Numbered from the stretch's first letter, positions 18,248 to 27,217 are shown. The stretch: 64,000 nucleotides of DNA from VXNJ01 sp009840625 (GCA_965207915.1 OZ242304.1:620001-684000), one strand, 5' to 3'. A program made the numbers and translations. Notes: generated by a model not told the origin, from the sequence alone.

Positions 18248-19426
18248 TTGCGAAACGAGTATCCCTACGCGCAGCCACAGGCGCCGGGACCGCTGCAGAG
18301 CGGGCGACTGGGCGAGGGGATCCGGACGCGCATCATTGGCGGCGTCAACGGGTTGCGCATGCACGTGCTCGAGTCTGGCGCCAATGAACCGGGGCGGGCC
18401 TGTGTCCTGCTGCTGCACGGATTTCCCGAGATCGCATTTTCATGGAGGCGGATTCTGCCGGCGCTGGCCGCGGCCGGGTACTACGCCGTAGCCCCGGACC
18501 TGCGCGGCTACGGGCGCACCGGGCCGGCTCACGCCGAATACAGCGAAGACCTTCGGCCCTATTTCACGCTGAACCTGGTCCGCGACATCATGGCCCTTTT
18601 GGACCGCCTGGGTCGTCGGCGGGCGGTATTGGTCGGGCACGATTTCGGAACCACTGTGGCCGGATGGGCGGCGCTGGCCCGTCCCGATCGTTTTCCGGGT
18701 CTCGTGCACATGAGCGGGCCGTTTCCGGGTTCGCCCGACCGGGTCGATGAACCGTCCAACCCGGTTGGCGCGATAACTCCGGACCTGGCCCGGCTCGATC
18801 CGCCCCGGCTGCACTACCAGTACTACTACCGGCGGCGGCGCGCCAATGCCGAAATGCTCGGCTGCCCCCAGGGATTGCACGCGTTTCTGCGCGGCTACTA
18901 CCACTTCAAGAGCGGCGATCATCCGCAAAACAAACCCTTCCGGCTGGCCGGCTGGACGGCCGGCGAAGTGGCCAAGATGCCTCGCTACTACGTAATGGAC
19001 AAGGGCCGAACCATGGCCGAAACTGTGGCCGCGGAAATGCCGAATCCGGCCCAGATAGCTTCCTGCCGCTGGCTGCCGGATGAGGACCTGGCGGTTTACG
19101 CCGCCGAATACGCGCGATCCGGGTTCCAGGGCGGGCTGAACGGATATCGTTGCGGGGCAAGTCCGGCGGCGGCCAGGGAACTGCAGCTCTTTGCCGAGGT
19201 GCGACTGCAGGTCCCCTGTCTTTTCGTCGCCGGAGCCGCCGACTGGGGCGTGTACCAGCGCCCCGGCGCCCTGGAGCGCCTGAAATCGCGGATTTGCACG
19301 GATCTGCGTGGGGTAACCCTGATCCCCGGAGCGGGTCACTGGGTTCAGCAGGAAGCGGCCGAGGAGGTCAACGGCGAACTGCTCGATTTTCTGACCGACA
19401 TCGATTGGCTCCGACGGGACGGCTGA
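18248..19426 (+). CDS. Alpha/beta hydrolase, epoxide hydrolase-like
   Basis: A 392-residue alpha/beta-hydrolase. The oxyanion motif is LLHGFPEIAFSWR, and the nucleophile elbow is VGHDFGTTVAGWAAL with Asp in the nucleophile position, as in epoxide hydrolases and dehalogenases rather than esterases. A long cap region follows, and the catalytic His lies in GAGHWVQQEAAEEVN near the C-terminus. The PDLRGYGRT loop is typical of epoxide hydrolases. Translation starts at TTG with an AAGGAGA site 7-8 bases upstream. Substrate is unknown. It diverges from the glycosyltransferase gene, with 91 bases for both promoters. Confidence 0.88.
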   Translation: MRNEYPYAQPQAPGPLQSGRLGEGIRTRIIGGVNGLRMHVLESGANEPGRACVLLLHGFPEIAFSWRRILPALAAAGYYAVAPDLRGYGRTGPAHAEYSEDLRPYFTLNLVRDIMALLDRLGRRRAVLVGHDFGTTVAGWAALARPDRFPGLVHMSGPFPGSPDRVDEPSNPVGAITPDLARLDPPRLHYQYYYRRRRANAEMLGCPQGLHAFLRGYYHFKSGDHPQNKPFRLAGWTAGEVAKMPRYYVMDKGRTMAETVAAEMPNPAQIASCRWLPDEDLAVYAAEYARSGFQGGLNGYRCGASPAAARELQLFAEVRLQVPCLFVAGAADWGVYQRPGALERLKSRICTDLRGVTLIPGAGHWVQQEAAEEVNGELLDFLTDIDWLRRDG

Positions 19427-19442
19427 TCCAAACCGTCCCGGA

Positions 19443-19826
19443 TCAGGGCGTGCGCCAGCGCACCAGCATTTCCAGCGATCCCCAGACCAATCCCAGGATT
19501 GGCGCGGTAGCCAAGATCAGGGGAGCGTCGGCCAGACCCGGCATCTGGCCTTCCGCGATCAGGATGGCGAACCTGATCGCCATCGCCACCGAGAGCGCCG
19601 AGAGGGCCATCCCGAGACCGATCATGCCGTGGTGGACCCGCCGGGTGACCGCCGCCCAGGCGGTCGCGGCCATCAGCAGGCCGGCGAATGGATTGATCAG
19701 CATCATGAATAGGAACTGGTCGGCCGGCATGTTCGGCCCGCCGGTCGCGGCGATTCCGGCCAGACCGGCGGCCAGGACCGCGAAAAGCGATATGCAAACG
19801 GCGCTGGCCAGGCGGACGAGCTCCAA
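19443..19826 (-). CDS. Hypothetical four-helix membrane protein
   Basis: A 127-residue protein with four predicted membrane helices (ISLFAVLAAGLAGIAA, FLFMMLINPFAGLLMAATAW, MIGLGMALSALSVAMAI, LILATAPILGLVWGSLEML) and short charged loops. I recognise no family. It lies downstream of tRNA-Ala on the same strand and converges with the epoxide-hydrolase-like gene. Coding status rests on the well-formed helix pattern and start codon only. Confidence 0.6.
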   Translation of the reverse strand: MELVRLASAVCISLFAVLAAGLAGIAATGGPNMPADQFLFMMLINPFAGLLMAATAWAAVTRRVHHGMIGLGMALSALSVAMAIRFAILIAEGQMPGLADAPLILATAPILGLVWGSLEMLVRWRTP

Positions 19827-19964
19827 CTAGGTGACTCCCCGTCCGGTGCCGGGCGCCCGCGGAACGCTCACCAAAACCAGAAGCGGGCGGCGTGATTTGG
19901 GCGGGGACCGGATTCCATTGCCGCCGAATCTCCCGCCGCGCGCGAATCGGCTTTCCGGTTCGGG

Positions 19965-20037
19965 TGGAGATGAGGGGGCTCGAACCCCTGACCTCTGCCT
20001 TGCAAAGGCAGCGCTCTTCCAGCTGAGCTACATCCCC
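19965..20037 (-). tRNA. tRNA-Ala (UGC)
   Basis: A 73-base cloverleaf on the minus strand. Acceptor GGGGATG pairs with CATCTCC and includes the G3-U70 pair that identifies alanine tRNAs. The anticodon stem is CTGCC/GGCAG with loop TTTGCAA (anticodon TGC). The T arm has GGTTCGAGCC. CCA is not encoded. Confidence 0.97.
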
Positions 20038-20116
20038 GGCGCAGCGTCCGGGGCGACTGGTGCGACCGGCGCGACACTTTTCAAATTCTCATTGATCTGC
20101 GGCTTTTAGGCGCGGC

Positions 20117-21265
20117 CTACGGGCAGTCGAACGAACCAACGCGTTCCCAAGTCCCGCTGGCCCACGATCGGGCAATCGCCGCCTGCACCCGGGCCACCGC
20201 CAACGCAGCCGATATCCCGGGCGACGCGGACACCCGGCCGAGGACCGCACCCAGGAAGTTGTTCATTTCGATCGCCTTCAGATCCATCAGGCTTGGGCCG
20301 TTCCCGGCGCCTGGATTGAAGTTGCCGTGGGCGCCATCGCCGGACTGCGAAAACGCCTGGGTGTAGCCCTGGGCGACGCTCGAGTCGGTATAGATTTCAA
20401 GCTCGTGCATGCGCTCCAGCGACCACTTGACCGAACCGGCGCTGCCGTTTAGCTCGAACGCCATTTCATTGGTGGGCCCGCAGATCACCCGGCAGCCCTC
20501 CAGGGTTCCCTGGGCGCCGTTGGCGAAGCGGGCCAGGGCCGAGACGTAGTCCTCGTTTTCAACCGGCGCAAGCCCTGCCGAAACTCCCTCCGGCCCCGGC
20601 GCCGGGCGTTGCTCGACGAAAGTCTGCTTGTCGCCCACGACCTCGGTGATCGGACCGAACAGAAACTGGGCGGTGTCGATCACGTGGGACATCAGATCGG
20701 CCAGCGTGCCGTTGCCGGAAACCGAGCGCAGGTAACGCCAGCTCAGCGGCGTCGACGAATCGGTCCCGCTGGACGTGAAGTACCGGCCCCGGTAATGGGT
20801 CGGCCGACCGATCCCATCGGACTCGATCAAGGTCCGGGTTCGGACCAGCGCCGGAATGCAGCGGTAGTTGTAGCCGACCATGAAGACGATGCCGCCGGCT
20901 TCGATCGCGGCGGCGGCGGCGGCGGTCTGGGCCGGATTCAGCCCAACCGGCTTCTCGCACAAAACGTGCTTGCCGCCCGCCGCAGCGGCTTCGATGATTT
21001 CCAGGTGCGAGTCATTCGGCGTCGCGACCGCAATCGCGTCTACTTCCGGGTCGGAAATCACGTCTCGCCAGTCCGCCGTCCAGCGACCGAAACCCAATTG
21101 ATCGGCCGCCCGCGCGGCGGCCGCGGCGTCAACGTCGGCACAGACCTGGCGCCGGACCTCGATATTCGAATCGGGGAACCAGACCGGCGCCAACAGGCAC
21201 GCGCGGGCGTGGCGAATACCGGCCGCGCCGAGGCCGATCACGCCCATCCGGACGGTGCTCCTCAC
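20117..21265 (-). CDS. Gfo/Idh/MocA family oxidoreductase
   Basis: A 382-residue NAD(P)-dependent oxidoreductase of the Gfo/Idh/MocA family, which acts on sugars, inositols or related polyols. The Rossmann motif is MGVIGLGAAGIRHARA at the N-terminus, and the family signature CEKPVG lies in GGKHVLCEKPVGLN with the catalytic Lys. The C-terminal beta domain includes GGKxx-like MSHVIDTAQFLFGP with the His of the active site. I chose the GTG at 21265 because it overlaps the TGA of the upstream gene by 4 bases and places the Rossmann strand at the usual distance; the frame is open further upstream but reads as low-complexity. It is coupled to the toroid-like protein gene. Confidence 0.9.
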   Translation of the reverse strand: MRSTVRMGVIGLGAAGIRHARACLLAPVWFPDSNIEVRRQVCADVDAAAAARAADQLGFGRWTADWRDVISDPEVDAIAVATPNDSHLEIIEAAAAGGKHVLCEKPVGLNPAQTAAAAAAIEAGGIVFMVGYNYRCIPALVRTRTLIESDGIGRPTHYRGRYFTSSGTDSSTPLSWRYLRSVSGNGTLADLMSHVIDTAQFLFGPITEVVGDKQTFVEQRPAPGPEGVSAGLAPVENEDYVSALARFANGAQGTLEGCRVICGPTNEMAFELNGSAGSVKWSLERMHELEIYTDSSVAQGYTQAFSQSGDGAHGNFNPGAGNGPSLMDLKAIEMNNFLGAVLGRVSASPGISAALAVARVQAAIARSWASGTWERVGSFDCP

Positions 21266-22305
21266 GCGGCCGGCGCTGCCTTTCGCGCCTGAAGATTGCG
21301 GGCCATCTCGATCAGCCAGCAAATCCGCTCCAGGGTCGTATCGAGCGAGGTTGCCACGTCCTGATCGGCCAGCCTGGTAACCGCCGGCCGGCGCAGCCAA
21401 ACGCCTTCGGCGAGCCTGGTCACGCAGAGCACGTGGCTGACGTAGCGGGCCCGCACCGCGAATTGCTCTTCACCGGTGGCCGCGAACAATACGGACGCAC
21501 CCCATCCGACCTTGGCCGCGGTCAGGTCGGCGAAGGCTCCCGGATGGCAGTCCACGGCCCAGCCGAAGACTCGACGCGCCGAGCGCAGGTACCGGTCTTC
21601 GCCGGTGGCGATGTAGAGCTGCCCCAACGCGGACATGGTTATCCCAAGGAACCAGTAAACCTGACCCGAGACTCCCAGTTCGATCCGATGTCGCGCCGCG
21701 TCGGATTCGGCGAATTCAGTGATCCAATCGCCATCCCAGGTCCGTCGCAGCAATACCCGGCGCTCGGGCTGGGGTTGTGACTCGATCATCTGGCCACAGA
21801 TAAAGTCGCCGGTACGGCGGGCCGCGTCGATGCGGCCTGTCGTCAGCAGGCATATCAGGGCGGCCGCACTCGACCCGATGTCGAGGACGCGGCTCGCGTC
21901 GTCGACGTTGTGGTTGGAGAACCCTCCCAGCTGCGGGTGCTGGCACCGTTCGAGGCCGTCGGCGATGGCGAAAGCCATGTCCCAGACCCCGACCCGATGC
22001 GCCGAGACCCCGAAAAAGGCGTTGCGGAAATTGGCGACCTGTGATGCCGGCTCGTCCGCGAGCTCATTGATGTCGCCGTCGCGGAAAAATCGTCCGCGTA
22101 CGTATTCGCAAATCAGGTTCGCACGGTCGATTCGCCCGCCATTGGCGAACGCCAGCGGCGCCAGATAATAGGCGCCGACCGCATTTTCCGCACCATCGAA
22201 GCTACCCTCGGACCCCAGCAGGCCGTTCGCCCAGGCCAGCGCGCCGGCGGCGGATTCCAGTTCGCGGGGAAGCGCAGAAGACGGTTCGTCCACGGCCTTC
22301 ACCAC
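21262..22305 (-). CDS. Alpha/alpha-toroid protein, six-hairpin glycosidase-like
   Basis: A 347-residue helical-repeat protein. Repeated helix pairs separated by glycine/aspartate turns (GGRIDRANLICEYV, TTGRIDAARRTGDFICGQM, TGEDRYLRSARRVFGWAV, TGEEQFAVRARYVSHVL) point to an (alpha/alpha) toroid as in unsaturated glucuronyl hydrolases, N-acylglucosamine 2-epimerases or terpene cyclases. I cannot place catalytic residues, so the activity is open. It starts at GTG, 27 bases after the luciferase-like gene, and overlaps the MocA-type gene by 4 bases. The neighbours suggest a role in modified-sugar breakdown. Confidence 0.7.
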   Translation of the reverse strand: MVKAVDEPSSALPRELESAAGALAWANGLLGSEGSFDGAENAVGAYYLAPLAFANGGRIDRANLICEYVRGRFFRDGDINELADEPASQVANFRNAFFGVSAHRVGVWDMAFAIADGLERCQHPQLGGFSNHNVDDASRVLDIGSSAAALICLLTTGRIDAARRTGDFICGQMIESQPQPERRVLLRRTWDGDWITEFAESDAARHRIELGVSGQVYWFLGITMSALGQLYIATGEDRYLRSARRVFGWAVDCHPGAFADLTAAKVGWGASVLFAATGEEQFAVRARYVSHVLCVTRLAEGVWLRRPAVTRLADQDVATSLDTTLERICWLIEMARNLQARKAAPAA

Positions 22306-22332
22306 GGTCCTTGGCGAGCTGCCAAACCCCGG

Positions 22333-23412
22333 TCAACCAACGTTAGGCCGGACCTCGTTGGCCAGTAATTCAAGGCTGTGGATGGCCCGGTCGGGATCCT
22401 CCCAGTCGTGCCCCATCGCCAGCAATACACCGAATCGCCCGTGGGTGTCCCGGAGCCGGTTTATCTTGGCGGTGACGGTTTCCGGGCTCCCTACCAGCCA
22501 TACGTTGCGGGCCAGGAATTCAACGGTCACGGCGCTGTCGGGCATATCCGGATCGTCCTTGAACGTGCCCAGCCCGTCGGGGGTGTTGCGCACCAGCAGC
22601 GGCATCATGAAGCGCCGGAAGTTTTTCCCCATCGGTCCGTCAATCGCGTAGGCGTAGGCCTCTTCATCGGTGTCGGCCACGTACACTTCGCGCGCCACCC
22701 GCCACCCGCCAGGGTCTATTGGGTGACCGCCTTCGGCCAATCCTGCGCGGTAGGCGTCCCAGTGGGTGCCAAGGATCCAGTTGGCGGCCAGATTTGTTGA
22801 CAGCGCCCAGTAACCGCGCCGCCCGGCCATGCGCATCGACCCGGAATTGGGCGAATAACCGGGGATTCCGATCGGGGGATGGGGGCGCGTGTAGGGGCGA
22901 ATCGGAAATCCCATGTCCAGGTCGACCTGGGCCCCGGTCAGCTCAACGGTCCAGTGCTTCCCCTCGTGCCGCCAGGGGGGATTTGCCGAGAAAAGTTCCA
23001 AGATGACCTCGAACCCTTCGACGAACCGTTCCTGCATTGAATCCGGGCTGCCGTCCACCCCCATGAACGGGCGATCGGCGGGAATCGATCCGGTACCCAT
23101 ACCCAGGTTGAACCTTCCCCGCGAGAGCTGGTCCAGCATCGCGGCCCGGGTCGCGAGTTCGGCCGGATGGTGCAAGGCCGGCAGGTAGACGCCGGTCCCC
23201 AGGCGTATGTTGCGGGTGAGCGCGAACGCCTTGGCCAGAAAAAGGTCTGGTGCGGCGATCGTTTCCCAGCGCGAGGTCATGTGCTCGCCAACCCAGGCCT
23301 CGCGGTATCCGAGCTCATCGGCACGGCAGATCAGTTCAAGGTCTTCGTCGAAGCCCTGGGCGGTTGGTTTCTCGGGTGGATGCAGCGGCATCAGGAATAG
23401 ACCCAAGTCCAT
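22333..23412 (-). CDS. LLM-class flavin-dependent oxidoreductase
   Basis: A 359-residue bacterial-luciferase-like monooxygenase that uses reduced FMN or F420. It has the TIM-barrel pattern of the family: MDLGLFLMPLHPP start, LGYREAWVGEHMT, NIRLGTGVYLPALHHPAELA, MLDQLSRGRFNLGMGTGS and, near the C-terminus, NVWLVGSPETVTAKINRL. It resembles limonene-monooxygenase-type members more than F420-dependent glucose-6-phosphate dehydrogenases. Cofactor and substrate are not decided by sequence. It heads a three-gene minus-strand set with the toroid and MocA-type genes. Confidence 0.9.
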   Translation of the reverse strand: MDLGLFLMPLHPPEKPTAQGFDEDLELICRADELGYREAWVGEHMTSRWETIAAPDLFLAKAFALTRNIRLGTGVYLPALHHPAELATRAAMLDQLSRGRFNLGMGTGSIPADRPFMGVDGSPDSMQERFVEGFEVILELFSANPPWRHEGKHWTVELTGAQVDLDMGFPIRPYTRPHPPIGIPGYSPNSGSMRMAGRRGYWALSTNLAANWILGTHWDAYRAGLAEGGHPIDPGGWRVAREVYVADTDEEAYAYAIDGPMGKNFRRFMMPLLVRNTPDGLGTFKDDPDMPDSAVTVEFLARNVWLVGSPETVTAKINRLRDTHGRFGVLLAMGHDWEDPDRAIHSLELLANEVRPNVG

Positions 23413-23683
23413 CTGGTCCGCTACCCCCGATTCTTCCAGGCACTCCTGGAGAGGCCTTGCAAACGGTTAGCCGATCAAGAGATTGGTAAGCCGGCCGGCC
23501 AATTCGCCCTCAACTGATTGTGAACTGCGCGGGGCCTTTCGATGCGCTTCTCCTCGCCGCAATATTCGTCCCCGCGCGCGCCTGGTTGCCGGCGACCGAA
23601 GGGCGCGCGCCGGACCGCGGGTCACGGTGTTGGAATGGCCGAAACCGACCGATTGACCCCAATCGCCGGCCGCGCCGGACAGG
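23413..23683. other. Intergenic region, nothing recognised
   Basis: 271 bases between the MFS transporter stop and the luciferase-like gene start on the same strand. GC-rich short repeats (GCGCGCG near 23576 and 23605) are present. I see no convincing gene, RNA or terminator with a T-tract. Confidence 0.4.
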
Positions 23684-25003
23684 CTAATCCCCAGACTCCG
23701 CGGCCGGGTCCGGCTGCGGTTGCGGTTCGCGGGAGACGAATATCGCGATCGCACCTACCAGATACACGCCCACGAACGCCACAAATGCGCCGGTGTACGA
23801 TCCAATCGCATCAAAGTACAGCCCAGCCAGCACCGGCCCGACCGCACCCAGCGCGACCGTAAATGGTGCCCCCACGCCGCGCACCGCCCCGATGTGCACG
23901 CGCCCGAAGTACTTGGCCCAAATGAATTCGCTGAGCGGCACGGAGCCGCCGAATCCGAATCCCCAGAAACTGAACGCTACGAACATGAGTCCCAGCGAGC
24001 CTGCCTGGGCCGAAAGGAGCATCAGGGCGACACCCGTCGCCGAGGTGCAGAGCGCCGTCGCCGAGAGTTTGCGCACGTGGATCCGCTGCAGCAGGAAGCC
24101 CCACACGAACTTCGAGCTCAGATTGGCTCCCCCGTTGACGGCGATCGCCAATGCCGCTTCGGTGCGCGCGAATCCGTGATCGGTAAGGAAAGGGATGGCA
24201 TGCACCAGCACCGCGGTCAGGGCCAGCGTGTTGCACCCGTAACCGACGATTAGCAACCAGATTGCGCTGGTGCGCACGGCCTGGCCGCGGGAGAGCGAGT
24301 TCTCGGCGTCGCGAGCCTGCGCCGCTGCAAGTTCGGCACCCGCCCGCGCCCAGGCCCGCGGATCGGCGCCGTCCGGCAATAGCCCGTAATCCTCGGGGCG
24401 GCGTCGCATAACCATGGCGGCCGGCACGATGATCGCAAACATCACCGCCGCCAGCACCACGTAGGCGTCGCGCCAGCCGACCCAGTCGACGATGCCGGTC
24501 ATCGAAACGGGCATGATCAGCCCGGCGAGCGAAATTCCCGACGAGCCCAGCGCGATCGCCCAGCCGCGCCGTACCACGAACCACTTGGCGAGCGTCGAAT
24601 TGACGACCAGGGTCCCGATCATCGCGAATCCGGCTCCACCGGCCAGCATCGACAGGGCCACGAATTGCCAGAGCGCGCTTATCTGGGACATGAGAAAGAA
24701 CGACATCGCGTAGATGCAAGCGCCGATGAGCATGAGCGGGCGAGCGCCGAAGCGGTCGACTAGGGGACCGACAATGAAACCGGCAATTCCGCCAACCAGG
24801 AATGCGGTCGAACCGCCCAGCGTGTATTCGGCCGCGGCCCAACCCAGGTCGGAGGTCATCGGGCGCAGAAAGACTCCGGCGATTGCCCCGCCGCTACCCA
24901 TGGCCGCAAACTGGCCCACGATCGCCCCGATCACAATCCACCAGCCCCAGAAGATTCCGCTCCTGCGTGCGGGCGCGAGGGGCTCAGAATCGCGATCGGG
25001 CAT
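23684..25003 (-). CDS. MFS transporter (oxalate/formate or monocarboxylate type)
   Basis: A 439-residue major facilitator with twelve hydrophobic segments in two halves. The start FWGWWIVIGAIVGQF is typical of the oxalate/formate antiporter and monocarboxylate porter families. The loop 2-3 motif is GPLVDRFGARPLMLIG (consensus GxxxDRxGxR). The mid-protein loop is long and charged. A small organic acid is the likely substrate, which fits the local hydroxyacid and aldehyde enzymes, but this is inference. It diverges from the small membrane protein gene at 25313. Confidence 0.85.
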   Translation of the reverse strand: MPDRDSEPLAPARRSGIFWGWWIVIGAIVGQFAAMGSGGAIAGVFLRPMTSDLGWAAAEYTLGGSTAFLVGGIAGFIVGPLVDRFGARPLMLIGACIYAMSFFLMSQISALWQFVALSMLAGGAGFAMIGTLVVNSTLAKWFVVRRGWAIALGSSGISLAGLIMPVSMTGIVDWVGWRDAYVVLAAVMFAIIVPAAMVMRRRPEDYGLLPDGADPRAWARAGAELAAAQARDAENSLSRGQAVRTSAIWLLIVGYGCNTLALTAVLVHAIPFLTDHGFARTEAALAIAVNGGANLSSKFVWGFLLQRIHVRKLSATALCTSATGVALMLLSAQAGSLGLMFVAFSFWGFGFGGSVPLSEFIWAKYFGRVHIGAVRGVGAPFTVALGAVGPVLAGLYFDAIGSYTGAFVAFVGVYLVGAIAIFVSREPQPQPDPAAESGD

Positions 25004-25019
25004 GGGCGAGGAGAAGCAA

Positions 25020-25048
25020 TTGACGTGCGAATGGACTCGCTTTAAGCT
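25020..25048 (+). promoter_or_regulatory. Possible promoter for the 226-residue membrane protein
   Basis: TTGACG at 25020-25025, a 17-base spacer and TAAGCT at 25043-25048. The -35 is good and the -10 is poor. It lies in the divergent region after the MFS gene, 265 bases before the GTG start, so a long leader would be implied. Weak call. Confidence 0.25.
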
Positions 25049-25312
25049 AACCCGCCGGAGCGGCAGCCGCCCGCAAAAGTTGAACGAAGCGGCCTGCGTT
25101 GGACGCCGGAGTCGCGGCCGGGCGATCGCCGCGGCGGCGGCGGCAAATCTTCGATGGTGGAACTGGACGAGATCGTGTATGCCAATGGCCCCGCGACTAA
25201 CGGGGGCTGGTCACCTACCTATTGCAATACTCCATGTCTGTCGTCAGGATGTAGCAAGGAGGGTGCGGCCCAACAGGCCCTCCTGGCGGCATTGCATGAA
25301 GGAGGTGCAAAC

Positions 25313-25993
25313 GTGGGCACAATTTCCGTCAACCGGCTAGCCGGTCTTTCCCTCATATTCGGCCCGGTCGTCGCATTCATCTTCTTTCTCATTGAGCCGG
25401 GCGGGCTATTCATCGACAACGCCAAGGTTACGGACGCGATCGGCTCGATAACCGCGAAGGGTGACAATCCTGAACTGACCAATGTGACCAACATCGCGAT
25501 CCTTCTCGGGCTGGCATTGATCATCTCGGGCCTTTATGCGCTGATGCGAAACGTAACCCTGCAGGGAAACGGCAAAGCGCTGGTCCAGATGGGTTTCTTC
25601 ATGATGTTTGCCGGGCTCATAGGCTGGATGTTTTCCGGCGGCATGGACTTCGTCTTGGCCGATGCTCAAACCAGTGAACAGGTCACGGCAAGCGTTCCCG
25701 TCTACAACGCCGGCGTCGGCCTCATCTATGCCGGTGGGATCACGCTCGGATTCGGCGGAATTTTGTTCGCGCTGGGTCTTTCCACGCGCGACGACTTCAA
25801 CCGGATCGTCGCTCTTCTGGCCGCCCTGGTCAGCTTGGCAATCTTGGTTTTCTACGCGCTGGCAATCCTCGACAACGACAGCCGCGACACCTTCATCACC
25901 ATGGCCCGGGGCTGCTACGTGCTGTTGGTAATCTGGTTCGGCTATTTGGGCATCGGACTGATGAACCGACCCGATCCCGACCTGTGGCAATGA
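25313..25993 (+). CDS. Hypothetical six-helix membrane protein
   Basis: A 226-residue integral membrane protein with six hydrophobic stretches (LAGLSLIFGPVVAFIFFLI, NIAILLGLALIISGLYALM, MGFFMMFAGLIGWMFSGGM, VGLIYAGGITLGFGGILFA, IVALLAALVSLAILVFYAL, GCYVLLVIWFGYLGIGL). The GTG at 25313 has a textbook AAGGAGGT 6 bases upstream, which decides the start against an open frame reaching back to 25154. No family is recognised. It looks monocistronic; no partner gene is adjacent. Confidence 0.75.
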   Translation: MGTISVNRLAGLSLIFGPVVAFIFFLIEPGGLFIDNAKVTDAIGSITAKGDNPELTNVTNIAILLGLALIISGLYALMRNVTLQGNGKALVQMGFFMMFAGLIGWMFSGGMDFVLADAQTSEQVTASVPVYNAGVGLIYAGGITLGFGGILFALGLSTRDDFNRIVALLAALVSLAILVFYALAILDNDSRDTFITMARGCYVLLVIWFGYLGIGLMNRPDPDLWQ

Positions 25994-26518
25994 GCGTTGG
26001 CTAAGGCCTAGCAGCTGCCCTGAGTTCGAACAACGGAAGATGAAGATTCCAGCTGCTGAGAGGCGGGTCCATGCCGTGTGGGGTTGCTCGCTCTGAAGAA
26101 ATGGGGGCCTGACTCGTCGGGCAGCGTACTGCTTGCTTCGGCCAACCGCCCCTAACCCGTTCCCCTTCACCGGTTCCAGCGGGCGCATCAAAAAACTGTT
26201 CTCGTGAAGGGGAACGGGAATATTGGAACCCGTTCCTCGAGTGCGATCTGTCGAGTTCGCGCTCCATTCAATTACCCTGGGCCCGTTTTGTGTGCTCTCG
26301 GATAACGCCAAGTCAGGTGATCTGCCTGGGCCCAATAGCCCGGAACGGCCGTTCGCGGCAATCAGTTCATCGGCTTCGCTTTGCCGGGCTTTTTGGTTAT
26401 CGATCGGCCGGAAGCTCGCAGTTTCGCAAATGCCCGGCGAGCGATTCGAAAAGCCCGCCGCGTTCAACAATCTGGATCGAAAAAGGCGCAATTAGCTACC
26501 GGTCGCTACCATGCGGAC
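25994..26518. other. Intergenic region with inverted repeats
   Basis: About 525 bases without a gene. It holds a long perfect inverted repeat (26156-26170 with 26204-26218) and a further CCCGTTCC copy at 26229-26236. The remainder looks like degraded or non-coding sequence with lower GC than the housekeeping regions. Confidence 0.5.
26156..26218. repeat. 15-bp perfect inverted repeat around a 33-base loop
   Basis: Left arm CCCGTTCCCCTTCAC (26156-26170) is exactly complementary to right arm GTGAAGGGGAACGGG (26204-26218). The loop has a run of six A. The 8-base core CCCGTTCC recurs at 26229-26236, making a second, shorter inverted repeat with the right arm. It could be a bidirectional terminator, a REP/MITE-like element or a transposon end. 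Confidence 0.7.
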
Positions 26519-26812
26519 ATGAGGTCGGTAGGGATAAAAACACTCAACAGTCGCCTAAGCGAATATGTTCGGCTCGCCGCCAGCGGCGAAACGGTGCTGG
26601 TCACTGACCGGGATCGCATAGTTGCCGAACTTGGTCCGCCGCTGAAAACGCGCAGCCCAATGCTGGCGGACGCGCTCCTGGCCGAAGCTGTGCGGGCCGG
26701 CGATATCACTCCTCCGCTGCTGCCCGCAACTACGGCACCGCCAAGGCCTGCGGCTGTTATGAAATTTGACGAGGTCATGGCCGAATTGGATGAGACGCGC
26801 GGCAACCGTTGA
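26519..26812 (+). CDS. Phd/YefM-type antitoxin
   Basis: A 97-residue prevent-host-death-type antitoxin. The N-terminal domain IKTLNSRLSEYVRLAASGE, then TVLVTDRDRIVAELGP, is the Phd/YefM DNA-binding and dimerisation fold. The C-terminal tail (KFDEVMAELDETRG) would bind the toxin. The ATG at 26519 fits the family; an open frame extends upstream but is not similar. The stop overlaps the TTG of the following PIN-domain gene by 4 bases, the same coupling as in the other toxin-antitoxin pair. The toxin is broken, so this antitoxin is now apparently an orphan. Confidence 0.85.
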   Translation: MRSVGIKTLNSRLSEYVRLAASGETVLVTDRDRIVAELGPPLKTRSPMLADALLAEAVRAGDITPPLLPATTAPPRPAAVMKFDEVMAELDETRGNR

Positions 26813-27217
26813 TCTATTTGGATTCGTCCGTCGCACTGGCCTACCTCCTCGCTGAAGATCTGCGCCCCAGCGACTCTCTCTCTGGCGCAATCGTCTGTTC
26901 TCCAGCCGGCTGTTGGAGCACGAGGTCTGGATCACGCTGAACCGGCGCGGATTTGTCGAGCGTTGCGGGGAATCGGCGCGGCTCTGATCGAGAGAATCGC
27001 GTTCGTCAGCCTGAACGACCGGGTACTGGCCCGCGCGCTGGAGCCATACCCCGGGGCAACGGCAGTGAGGACGGTGGACGCATTTCACCTTGCGACGTGC
27101 GATCACCTCTCTGGGCGCGGCCAGCGGATTTCGCTGGCAAGATACGATCTGCGATTGCTCGACGCTGCCGGCGCCATCGGCATTCCAGCATTCGATTTGA
27201 ATCCGGCGCTGCCTTGA
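26809..27217 (+). pseudogene. PIN-domain (VapC-like) toxin, frameshifted twice
   Basis: Three pieces of a PIN-domain ribonuclease lie in three different frames. From TTG 26809: IYLDSSVALAYLLAEDLRP, with the first Asp. From 26883 in another frame: WRNRLFSSRLLEHEVWITL, with the conserved Glu. After about 26963 in the third frame: ALIERIAFVSLNDRVLARAL, RTVDAFHLATCDHL and LARYDLRLL, with the remaining Asp residues, ending at TGA 27217. The first break lies in a (CT)5 run at 26874-26883, where one extra CT or one lost base explains it. The second lies near 26980. Every catalytic position survives in pieces, so the damage is recent or is sequencing error. Confidence 0.85.

Noticed and set aside
25154..25312. 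A longer N-terminus for the 226-residue membrane protein
   Set aside because: The GTG at 25313 has a near-perfect AAGGAGGT site at ideal spacing; the added part is Cys- and Gly-rich without a pattern.
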